NCBI GenBank assembly: GCA_025800125.1
Contig: JAOXSF010000134.1
Coordinates: 1-40,719, forward strand
DNA: 40,719 nucleotides
Source of the DNA: Marinobacterium sp.
GTDB lineage: Bacteria > Pseudomonadota > Gammaproteobacteria > Pseudomonadales > Balneatricaceae
Direction of reading: 5' to 3'
In this document: positions 33,950 to 40,719 of the stretch, in pieces
Position numbering within the stretch: position 1 is the first letter of the stretch
Layout: each line of letters opens with the position of its first letter
The notes under the pieces: generated by a model
Told to the model about the DNA's origin: nothing
Seen by the model: the letters and a program-made list of their open reading frames with translations, nothing else
Databases searched by the model: none
Program-made: the position numbers and the translations under genes

Positions 33950-34795
33950 ATGCGTTCAGTTCTTATTACCGGTTGTTCATCCGGCATTGGCCACTACGTT
34001 GCTATTGAATTACGAAAACGGGGATATCGGGTATTTGCAACCGCCCGTTCAACATCTGATGTCACAGCTTTGAAAAATATGGGGCTGGAAAGCTGCCAAT
34101 TAGACCTGAACAGCAGCGCCTCAATACAGAAAGCCGTGGACTGGGTACTGGATCAGACTGGCGGTACACTTTATGCGCTGTTCAACAATGGCGCTTATGG
34201 CCAGCCGGGTGCGGTAGAAGACTTAACCAGAGACGTATTACGCGCCCAGTTTGAAACCAATCTGTTTGGCTGGCATGAATTAACCTGCAAAGTGCTGCCG
34301 GTTATGCGTGCCCAGGGTGAAGGCCGTATTATCCAGAATAGTTCGGTGCTTGGCCTGATTACCTTGAAATACCGTGGCGCGTATAATGCGTCCAAATTTG
34401 CGCTGGAAGGGTTAACCGACACCTTGCGCCAGGAGCTGAGTGGTAGCGGCATTGAAGTCTCGCTGATTGAGCCAGGCCCGATTGAGAGTGAGTTTCGCAA
34501 AAACGCCTACGCAAAATTTCTTGCTAACATAGATATTTCGCACAGTGCCCACCGTACAACCTACGAAGCAGTGCAGCGTCGACTTGAGAAACAGGACATT
34601 AATACCAGAGACCCGTTCACCCTTGGCCCAGATGCGGTACTCAAACCGGTATTACATGCACTGGAGAGTCGCCGCCCCAAACCTCGCTACTACGTTACAA
34701 CTCCAACCTGGATTTTTGGCTATCTGCGCCGCCTGCTATCCAGCCGTATGCTGGACCGGGTGTTGAACAAAGTTTCTGATAGTGAGAACCGTTAA
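33950..34795 (+). CDS. Short-chain dehydrogenase/reductase
   Basis: A 281-residue classical SDR. The nucleotide-binding TGCSSGIG is at residues 7-14, NNGAYG replaces the usual NNAG, and the catalytic Ser/Tyr/Lys set is in NSSVLGL and YRGAYNASK. EPGPIESEF follows the active site. The C-terminal extension (about 240-281) is basic and may lie on the membrane. The substrate is unknown; similar proteins are annotated as retinol-dehydrogenase-like or YbbO-like oxidoreductases. GCAGGAGGG precedes the ATG. It is divergent from the regulator gene, and its last codons are duplicated in the following 16 bp. Confidence 0.9.
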   Translation: MRSVLITGCSSGIGHYVAIELRKRGYRVFATARSTSDVTALKNMGLESCQLDLNSSASIQKAVDWVLDQTGGTLYALFNNGAYGQPGAVEDLTRDVLRAQFETNLFGWHELTCKVLPVMRAQGEGRIIQNSSVLGLITLKYRGAYNASKFALEGLTDTLRQELSGSGIEVSLIEPGPIESEFRKNAYAKFLANIDISHSAHRTTYEAVQRRLEKQDINTRDPFTLGPDAVLKPVLHALESRRPKPRYYVTTPTWIFGYLRRLLSSRMLDRVLNKVSDSENR

Positions 34796-34811
34796 TAGTG
34801 AGAACCGTTAA
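34780..34811. repeat. 16-bp tandem duplication across the SDR stop codon
   Basis: Two exact adjacent copies of TAGTGAGAACCGTTAA. The first contains the SDR stop codon. Confidence 0.95.
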
Positions 34812-34881
34812 TTCAGGCTGGTTTTGATCCATTCACTCCCCCGATGCTATCAACTGACTTCACGTACCACTGTCCCGCACT

Positions 34882-34915
34882 TATCACCCACTCATCACTA
34901 TCACCCACTCATCAC
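34882..34915. repeat. 17-bp tandem duplication
   Basis: Two exact adjacent copies of TATCACCCACTCATCAC, in the gap between the convergent SDR and thiM genes. Confidence 0.95.
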
Positions 34916-34919
34916 TGGC

Positions 34920-35744
34920 TCAACTTGCAGCGGATAGCATCTCCACCGGTACAATATGGCCCTGCTGGGACAGCACATTCTGATTCAGGCCGTACAGCTC
35001 ATCCAGCAGATACATGTGCAGGGTGCCAGGCCCTTCCGCCCGGCGCACAGCCTGCTCTGCTGCGACCCCCAATGTCAGTAATGCCTCAACAGTAGCATCG
35101 AAAGCATCATGATCAAGCGCCAGAAAACCCGCTATCAGCGCATTGGTCGCACAGCCCATCGCTGACACGCGAGTTTGCATCGGGTCACCGTTGGCTACCA
35201 TAACGGTGCGTTTGCCATCGGTTACCAGATCATTCTCACCGGTCTGCGCAACAATTGCGCCACTGCGCTCCGCCAGTATCTGGGCAGCATAGGGGCTATC
35301 GCTACAGGCCAGGCTATGAATTTCAGCGCTGTTACCACATATAACCGTAGGCCGCATGGCTATCAATTCGAGTGCATAGTCACGGCGGTGTTCAGAAGCA
35401 TGTACAGATACCGGGTCCAGAATCCAGGGTTTCTGGTAATCCAGCGCGGTTTCAATTGCCTGAATGATCACGGTACGACGCTGATTATCCAGCGTGCCAA
35501 TATTGATATTCAGGCTCTGGGCACAGGCAACAAAATCGGCAATCTCGTCCTGACCCATGGTCATAGATGGATGCGCACCAACGGCCATCAGGATATCCGC
35601 CGTAAATTCCAGCGAAACCGTACTGGTAATACAATGTACACGGGGACGTTTATGCACCATGGCGGTCAATGCCTGGGCTGTCTGGCGAGCGTAGTGGCGG
35701 GTCAGAGTCGTGTCTGGACTGGAAACACGGTAAGCAGTCGACAT
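34920..35744 (-). CDS. thiM: Hydroxyethylthiazole kinase
   Basis: A 274-residue ribokinase-fold kinase that phosphorylates 4-methyl-5-(2-hydroxyethyl)thiazole in thiamine salvage. Recognisable parts are VHCITSTVSLEFTADILMAVGAHPSM (thiazole-binding N-terminus), the central WILDPVSVHAS, VICGNSAEIHSLA, and the active-site region VSAMGCATNALIAGFLA with the conserved Cys. No thiE or thiD is adjacent; an EamA-type transporter gene lies upstream on the same strand. GAGGAG precedes the ATG. No TPP riboswitch could be recognised upstream, but two hairpins are present there. Confidence 0.9.
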   Translation of the reverse strand: MSTAYRVSSPDTTLTRHYARQTAQALTAMVHKRPRVHCITSTVSLEFTADILMAVGAHPSMTMGQDEIADFVACAQSLNINIGTLDNQRRTVIIQAIETALDYQKPWILDPVSVHASEHRRDYALELIAMRPTVICGNSAEIHSLACSDSPYAAQILAERSGAIVAQTGENDLVTDGKRTVMVANGDPMQTRVSAMGCATNALIAGFLALDHDAFDATVEALLTLGVAAEQAVRRAEGPGTLHMYLLDELYGLNQNVLSQQGHIVPVEMLSAAS

Positions 35745-35764
35745 AAGCGGTACTCCTCTGCTGA

Positions 35765-35805
35765 CCAGAGCATGTAATGGTCAGAACCGCCAGTACATGC
35801 TCTGG
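35765..35805. promoter_or_regulatory. 12-bp perfect inverted repeat upstream of thiM
   Basis: CCAGAGCATGTA and TACATGCTCTGG are separated by 17 bases and lie 21-61 bp before the thiM start, adjacent to its ribosome-binding site. It could be a repressor operator or an mRNA hairpin affecting translation. Confidence 0.5.
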
Positions 35806-35812
35806 AAGAAAG

Positions 35813-35833
35813 ACTCTGTAAAAAAGACAGAGT
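35813..35833 (-). terminator. Possible terminator between transporter gene and thiM
   Basis: A 7-bp stem (ACTCTGT / ACAGAGT) with an A/T-rich loop is followed on the minus strand by CTTTCTTCC. It is weak and could act as an attenuator for read-through into thiM. Confidence 0.3.
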
Positions 35834-35903
35834 GCAAGATACAGGTCTGTCTGTTTGAGCGTAGCAGAGGAAAGCAAAAGACAACGCTTAATCAACGCCG
35901 CCT

Positions 35904-36806
35904 TTATCCATAGATCAGCTGTTTTAATGCTTTGGCCCGTGTCGCCAGCAAAGCTACCAGTATCAGCCCACATCCTGCCAGTTGCAGATTGCTCATACCC
36001 TGCTGGTATATCAGCCAGCCCAGTACCGCAGTCCAGACGGGCTCCAGAATCATAATCAGTGCGGTGTGGCTTGCTGGTGCCATGCTCTGGGCACGGGTTT
36101 GCAAGAAAAAGCGCCAACTGGTCGCAACCAGCACACTGGCAGCAAACCAGAACAGAATATCCAGCCCAGGCCATTGCGGCACACCTTCAACAACCAGCCC
36201 AAGCGGCAGAGCAACTAACCCGACAACCGTCAGCTGTATTGCCGTTAATGCAATAACCGAGGTTCGTACCGCCGCACGGGTATTCAAGGTGTAGTAGATC
36301 GCAAAAATAAACGCCGCACAAAGGTAAGCCAGTTCGCCACTACCAAACACAAACTCGCTATCCAGCGACAGGCATGCTAAGCCTGCCGCCGCAACCGGCA
36401 TAGCCAGCCAGGTGGCCAGACTGACTTTATCACCTACCAGCAAGGTCGCAACAGGCACCAACACTAACCCCAAACTGGTCAGAAAAGCACCGACTCCCAT
36501 ATGATGGCCCAGTGATAAGCCGGTAATCCAGCTGATCAACCCCGCACTGAATACCAGCCCTACCAGCACTGTACGGCGCAAGTCATTAAAACTGAGCTGA
36601 CGTACCGACTGCCAACCCACGGCGCCAACCACCAGCCCTGCCAGCAGGAAGCGCAAACCGATAAAAAAGATTGGTGTTATACCCTGCAGGGCCTCATGGG
36701 AAAAAACCCAACCCGCAGCAGCCAGAAGTGTTACAAAAACGAGCAATAAATCAGCTTTCAAATGGTCTGATTGAGAAGCTGTTTGTACAGGGTTAATACC
36801 GCTCAC
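35904..36806 (-). CDS. EamA/DMT-superfamily transporter
   Basis: A 300-residue inner-membrane protein with about ten helices in two EamA repeats. The first begins LLLVFVTLLAAAGWVFSHEALQGITPIFFIGLRFLLAGL and the second AAFIFAIYYTLNTRAAVRTSVIALTAIQLTVVGLVALPLGL. A-S-H-T-A-L-I-M-I-L-E-P-V-W near the C-terminus is the typical late DMT motif. The substrate is unknown; closeness to thiM makes a thiamine-precursor role possible but unproven. The start is GTG with CTGGAG upstream. Confidence 0.9.
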   Translation of the reverse strand: MSGINPVQTASQSDHLKADLLLVFVTLLAAAGWVFSHEALQGITPIFFIGLRFLLAGLVVGAVGWQSVRQLSFNDLRRTVLVGLVFSAGLISWITGLSLGHHMGVGAFLTSLGLVLVPVATLLVGDKVSLATWLAMPVAAAGLACLSLDSEFVFGSGELAYLCAAFIFAIYYTLNTRAAVRTSVIALTAIQLTVVGLVALPLGLVVEGVPQWPGLDILFWFAASVLVATSWRFFLQTRAQSMAPASHTALIMILEPVWTAVLGWLIYQQGMSNLQLAGCGLILVALLATRAKALKQLIYG

Positions 36807-37185
36807 GGAAATATCTCCAGGGAATCGCCTTTTTAAGGCACCAGATCAGGAAGGACGGAATGATTCAGATACATCAGATACAAAGGCAGCAAACTACCAA
36901 CAAATGTGCCTGCGATCAGCAGTGCATAGCCACCGAACCTGATCAGGCAGACAGCGCAGTTTACGCAGTTGCGTAACAACACACCAGTGGGCCAGAAGAC
37001 GTAGAAATACCATCCTGATCTGTAACTTTCCGGGTTCTTATCTATCGACGAATTTATAACGAAGACAATCTGTAAGCCCCACTATACGGGGCTTACAGCT
37101 GCATTAGAGATTTCAGCCATGACGTCAATGTTTCCTGATGGTGTCCCCTGTTTGACTTCTCCCCTCTGTTCACGGAGGGGAAAAG
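36807..37185. other. Intergenic gap between transporter and DUF262 operon
   Basis: No convincing gene is seen. The gap holds the transporter leader, a perfect 11-bp inverted repeat at 37070-37098 (CTGTAAGCCCC / GGGGCTTACAG, 7-base loop) and most of the palindrome starting at 37152. The first hairpin could terminate transcription coming from the DUF262 operon, although it lacks a T-tract. Confidence 0.6.
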
Positions 37186-37189
37186 TCAA
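37152..37189. repeat. 38-bp near-perfect palindrome, IS200/IS605-end-like
   Basis: The left arm TTGACTTCTCCCCTCTGTT pairs with the right arm CACGGAGGGGAAAAGTCAA at 17 of 19 positions including one G-T. Both arms, read outward, end in the GAGGGGA-(G/A)-AAGTCAA form typical of TnpB-element right ends. The first 16 bases from 37151 are repeated exactly at 40641-40656 beyond the other end of the DUF262 operon. The stop codon of the last gene lies inside it. Confidence 0.7.
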
Positions 37190-39156
37190 TAACCATCAAT
37201 CATTCCTTTTCCATAATGCTTAGCAAGGAGATGCAACATATCTCGTTGATGCTCATTGATCTGACCTTCGGACCACTGCTGATCCCTGTCATACAACCGA
37301 AAAATCTCCTTGAGCTTCAACGCGTCGTAATGTGGTTTACTTATAAAATCGGCTTTCTTCTTGGCAACAGCCTGGCTGCTATAGGAAGAATTTTCGCTAG
37401 GGCTCAGCAGCACCAGATTGCCAAAAGCATGAAGCGCTTTCGATTCAAGCTGACTGTTGTATTCTTCATGCTGCGGATGGACATGCTCTACTGAGTTTTT
37501 TGAAGTAATCCGGTACTTTTTCAGTTTTTCATCGCTGCTCTTATCGCCTTGCTTCCAGAGTATGTATTCCAGCTTCTGGAACCAGTAGTGTTCAAACCCG
37601 GTACTATTTGATTCCTGGAGATAAGACATCAAGGCCTGCCAGTCCTGCAATTTCGGGTTTTCACCTTTAGCCAACGAGAAGCTTGCCTGCTTCTGTGTGT
37701 GCACTGCTTGAGACATCACATTGTCGATCCGCTCAAGCTCTGCCAATACATCAGGCTCGCCTATTTCAGGCTTATTCACGAGAACAGATAAGAATGGCGT
37801 TAACCAGTAATGGGCAGAGCGGTCCCCTGTAAAGTTCCGAACAGCCTGAAGTTGTACAAGCTCGCTAAGCTCTTTTACTTGCCGGTTGATGTAGCTCTTA
37901 TCATGCGACCGAGAGTGACTCTGGCGTGTCAAACGGAGTTGAGGATCATGGCTGTCATCACGTTCAACCCATTTTACCACCCAGGTATCAAACACATAAC
38001 GCACTTTCCAGAGAAGCTTGATAAAGCCCTTAATGCTTTTTTCGTCCAGACTGAGTAATGAGTCGAATATTAAAAGCAGGTTCTCTACCTTAACCCTTGC
38101 ATCAATATCGACGCGCCCACTGTTCGCATAGAAAATGCGTAACGTATGCAGCAGTAATAATTCAAAGCTGATGATTGAACGGCAATAAACAGTTTCATCA
38201 TCTAGCTTATCGACCTCACAGGTAGAAAGCCGAGAAGGGCTCGAAATCTCGCGTGGATCACTTTCTGGTTCATCGGCAAGTTGCGCAATCGTTACCCCTT
38301 TTAAACCTGCCTCTGGCTCTGCTACTAACAACCCAAACCGCTTTTCGTCATACTCTGACAAATCTCGATACTCAAGCTGTTCCCAATCAGCATTCGCAAA
38401 CAGCTGTCTCAGGTTTCGCTCAAAGTAGTTTCCTGTATGCTCGCATGCCTGCCAAATTGCGCTGTACAGAGCCTTCTCAGAGGTTATCTGGTTAAACAGC
38501 TTTGACTTCAGTATATCGACTGGCTCTAACTGTATCCCCGCAGTGTTCAGGCTTGAGAACAGTCGGTTAAGATCCATCGTGGCTGGAACAACATTGTTCA
38601 CCCACTGGACTCTGCAATAGATAAAATCAGCCAGACCTTCCAGTGAAACATCCTGATCTTTCTTATACGTTTCAACCCGCTGCGCCAGAACAGTCAGCGC
38701 AGCCTGAATCCGCGTCAGGTATGGGTCGTTCCTGATATCCTCATCGCCAGGCCGGGTGAATTCCTCAAGCCCTGCAAGACTGCCCAGAAGATGCTGAACA
38801 GAGTCTCGTATTTCAAACTGTAAGCGAGGTGAGCCCTGACGGATAGCCAGATTAGCAAGTGCACATTGCACACCCTTGATTTTAAATGCCAGGGCAATCA
38901 GCATTAACGACGTGGTACGTTGCTGCCCATCAATCAGCTCAAAGCTACGCTTTTCCTCTCTGTAGGCGGAGAGTGAACTTCCGATAAAGTAGTGGCTTTC
39001 ACCGCCTACGTAAGCGTTTTTTATATCTTCAATCAGCTTTAGAACATCGTCATCATGCCAGACATAGGGGCGTTGATAACCCGGGATTACAAACCCCACA
39101 GCACTTTCACTAACCCGTTCCATGGTTAAGACTTCAGTACGCACTGAGTAGGTCAT
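37186..39156 (-). CDS. GmrSD-like protein: DUF262 plus DUF1524 (HNH-type) nuclease
   Basis: A 656-residue protein. The N-terminal DUF262 domain shows IPGYQRPYVW (24-33), the nucleotide-binding DGQQRTT (76-82) and FSSLNTAGIQLEPVDILKSKLF. A long helical middle follows. The C-terminal DUF1524 HNH-type nuclease has EHVHPQ (about 557-562) and FGNLVLLSPSENSSYSSQ with KKKADF. Family members (GmrSD, BrxU, SspE) are type IV restriction enzymes that cut modified or sensed phage DNA using nucleotide-driven control by DUF262. It is the second gene of a two-gene operon; its ATG shares one base with the previous TGA (TGATG), so translation should be coupled. GGGGAGAG is upstream. All key motifs look intact. 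Confidence 0.88.
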   Translation of the reverse strand: MTYSVRTEVLTMERVSESAVGFVIPGYQRPYVWHDDDVLKLIEDIKNAYVGGESHYFIGSSLSAYREEKRSFELIDGQQRTTSLMLIALAFKIKGVQCALANLAIRQGSPRLQFEIRDSVQHLLGSLAGLEEFTRPGDEDIRNDPYLTRIQAALTVLAQRVETYKKDQDVSLEGLADFIYCRVQWVNNVVPATMDLNRLFSSLNTAGIQLEPVDILKSKLFNQITSEKALYSAIWQACEHTGNYFERNLRQLFANADWEQLEYRDLSEYDEKRFGLLVAEPEAGLKGVTIAQLADEPESDPREISSPSRLSTCEVDKLDDETVYCRSIISFELLLLHTLRIFYANSGRVDIDARVKVENLLLIFDSLLSLDEKSIKGFIKLLWKVRYVFDTWVVKWVERDDSHDPQLRLTRQSHSRSHDKSYINRQVKELSELVQLQAVRNFTGDRSAHYWLTPFLSVLVNKPEIGEPDVLAELERIDNVMSQAVHTQKQASFSLAKGENPKLQDWQALMSYLQESNSTGFEHYWFQKLEYILWKQGDKSSDEKLKKYRITSKNSVEHVHPQHEEYNSQLESKALHAFGNLVLLSPSENSSYSSQAVAKKKADFISKPHYDALKLKEIFRLYDRDQQWSEGQINEHQRDMLHLLAKHYGKGMIDGY

Positions 39157-40526
39157 CAGGCTCTCCCCATATTGCTGATCTTTTCCGTAAGTTCCGAAGC
39201 GAACCTGGTACCTAACTCTGCATCATCCAGCTTCAATTCAAACTGTTGGTTTACTGCTTTCAGGAAACGCTTTTTCACGCTGTTTTTCACATTGATATTA
39301 TGGGTATCGACCTTAAGCTCAAAGCGATCTAATAACTGAAAACATTGCTCCGGGGTATAGCTCTGTGTAATCCAGTCCAGAACAGGCGTCTCACGTATAA
39401 ATGCTGGGATAGAGTTTTCCCGTACGGTTTTCTGATTACTGACTCGACGGGAGTAAACGACTCTAAAAATTTTCTTAGCGGCTATTTCTAGCTGCGACTC
39501 ACCAAACTGACAGATATACATCAATAAGCAGGTTTCAAATAAGTCCTCCAGAAAACCACAGCCTTCACGCTGTTTAAGCCAGCGGCAAAATTCGACATAA
39601 CCTGCCAAGTGGGGGAGCTGCAGAGCTAGCCAGTAACGATTCCGTAGCTGCTGGAAGTAGCTGAGATAAGCAATCGTGTTTACCCCGGCATTGAGAGGCT
39701 GGCGTACATCATAGCCTTGCTGGTCATATTCGTAACACGCTCTCCCTGCCTGATCAGCGATTCGCTTCACTCGGCCAAAAGCGACATCCAACCCCTTGCC
39801 TGTTTGCTCTGCAAACTCACTAACAATGCAATCTCTCACCTGCTTCGGTTGCCGGTGTGAAGGCAACACGCGATGATCAATGTTCTGCCAGTAACGCCCT
39901 TTAAGTAGCGCTTGTACCACTCCATCCAGCTCGCCTAACGCTTCCCATCGCTTCGCAAAGTGCGCCTGATGAACGGCTTCAACCGCTCTCAGATGGTGAG
40001 CCTTGATGATATCCGGCCCGGAAAGCCTTCTGCCACCGGTATTCTGGGTTTCAAAAAAACGGTAGGCATCATCTTCCGATTGAGTAATCACCAGTGTGAA
40101 CTCTAGCCGTGCGCTGGAAACTAACTCAACCCACTGGCTCTGGTTTTTCTTCAGCCATGCAAGATTATGCCTGATTTGCTGCTGGCTGCCGGGGGATGTG
40201 TATTTCAAAGAGCTATTAGTGTGCTGGCCATTCAGAAAGCCGATAATGGCCAACGTTGTTATACGCTGTTGGCCATCAATAATATTGAGGCGATGTCCCT
40301 GCTGATGAAGAATCAAGCTACCCAGATAGTAAGGTAGCTTCGGGGACTCCTTTAGATGTGCCTGAATGTCACTCAGCAGTGCTGCCAGCTCTCGTTCTTG
40401 CCAGCAGTAGGGCCGTTGATATTCGGGGATACAGAGTTGTCCCTCAATTCTCTGGCCATCATCGACATATATAACTTCACCATTCAGCAACTGTGATGCG
40501 GAACAGCTTGCAACGCTCACGCTCAT
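39156..40526 (-). CDS. DUF262-only protein, partner of the GmrSD-like nuclease
   Basis: A 456-residue protein with an intact DUF262 domain: IPEYQRPYCW (about 33-42), YYLGSLIL, IIDGQQRITT (about 82-91) and FFETQNTGGRRLSGPDIIKAHHL. The C-terminal half is helical and contains no HNH or other nuclease motif I can recognise (it ends with ELTEKISNMGRA). It is probably a sensor or regulatory GmrS-like subunit working with the downstream DUF262-DUF1524 protein. The start at ATG 40526 is preferred: GGGGGTG lies just upstream and the domain starts soon after. An in-frame GTG at 40592 would add 22 residues. Confidence 0.82.
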   Translation of the reverse strand: MSVSVASCSASQLLNGEVIYVDDGQRIEGQLCIPEYQRPYCWQERELAALLSDIQAHLKESPKLPYYLGSLILHQQGHRLNIIDGQQRITTLAIIGFLNGQHTNSSLKYTSPGSQQQIRHNLAWLKKNQSQWVELVSSARLEFTLVITQSEDDAYRFFETQNTGGRRLSGPDIIKAHHLRAVEAVHQAHFAKRWEALGELDGVVQALLKGRYWQNIDHRVLPSHRQPKQVRDCIVSEFAEQTGKGLDVAFGRVKRIADQAGRACYEYDQQGYDVRQPLNAGVNTIAYLSYFQQLRNRYWLALQLPHLAGYVEFCRWLKQREGCGFLEDLFETCLLMYICQFGESQLEIAAKKIFRVVYSRRVSNQKTVRENSIPAFIRETPVLDWITQSYTPEQCFQLLDRFELKVDTHNINVKNSVKKRFLKAVNQQFELKLDDAELGTRFASELTEKISNMGRA

Positions 40527-40641
40527 TTTTCGCACCCCCGCCAGCTCAGAGGCCATTCCTGTCGATACGGGTGATCGAAGCCAAAGCGGCACATTGTTCT
40601 AAGGTTGTTCGGGTATTTTGCCTGATACAGGATATACATAT

Positions 40642-40719
40642 TTGACTTCTCCCCTCCGTGAACGAAGGGGATTCCAGGAGCCATTACAGCTCAAAGACCA
40701 GGGCGGCTTACACCGCTAC
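40642..40719 (-). mobile_element. Right end of an IS200/IS605-family (TnpB-type) element, partial
   Basis: Read on the minus strand, the sequence passes through two small hairpins (40703-40716 and 40678-40692), then GGAATCCCCTTCGTTCACGG (hairpin 40651-40670) and ends AGAAGTCAA. This is the form I know for the right end and guide-RNA scaffold end of IS605/IS1341 TnpB elements. The tnpB gene would lie beyond the right edge. The call is from pattern memory; no transposase is visible here. Confidence 0.5.

Noticed and set aside
35745-35903. TPP riboswitch upstream of thiM
   Set aside because: The hallmark CUGAGA and the downstream pyrophosphate-binding block are not found on the minus strand; only simple hairpins are present.

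Overview
The window looks like a chromosomal segment of a Gram-negative gammaproteobacterium, probably a marine Oceanospirillales-type organism (genus not determinable by eye). The clues are the divergent ppsA/ppsR pair, a full-length B12-dependent metH, outer-membrane polysaccharide export machinery, and sigma-54 regulation that closely resembles the Vibrio syp locus. Housekeeping genes alternate with accessory modules.

Left part (1-4172, minus strand): zorA, zorB and most of zorC of a type I Zorya anti-phage system. The genes overlap, and the expected zorD lies outside the left edge. Next come ppsA (minus) and its regulator ppsR (plus), then metH with a candidate MetR operator. A run of small genes follows: a DUF2173-like protein, a DUF2157-like membrane protein, a GNAT acetyltransferase and a VOC/glyoxalase-fold protein.

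Centre (14968-33798): a large exopolysaccharide locus. It has a Wzy/WaaL-type polymerase, three glycosyltransferases, a Wzz-type copolymerase, a WcaJ-type initiating sugar transferase, an outer-membrane export protein with six SLBB domains, a CpsD-like ATPase with a damaged Walker A motif, and two lipoproteins. Its regulators are a STAS protein, a sigma-54 activator, a hybrid histidine kinase with HPt, and a second response regulator. The first gene of operon I encodes a stand-alone glutaminase-fold protein that has lost its catalytic cysteine. Two sigma-54 promoters (near 16711 and 24503) each have an upstream motif at almost the same spacing; the motif matches the SypG enhancer consensus as I remember it. 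The locus is therefore best read as a divergent relative of syp, with operon I making the repeat unit and operon II carrying export and regulation. The kinase/response-regulator operon faces operon II across a bidirectional terminator.

Right part: a short-chain dehydrogenase (plus), thiM and an EamA-type transporter (minus), then a 3.4-kb two-gene operon encoding a DUF262 protein and a DUF262+DUF1524 (GmrSD-like) protein. This operon is bracketed by related hairpin repeats resembling the right end of IS200/IS605 (TnpB) elements. It is the best candidate here for a little-described defence module. A recurring oddity across the window is a high density of 15-18 bp tandem duplications, several of them spanning start or stop codons.
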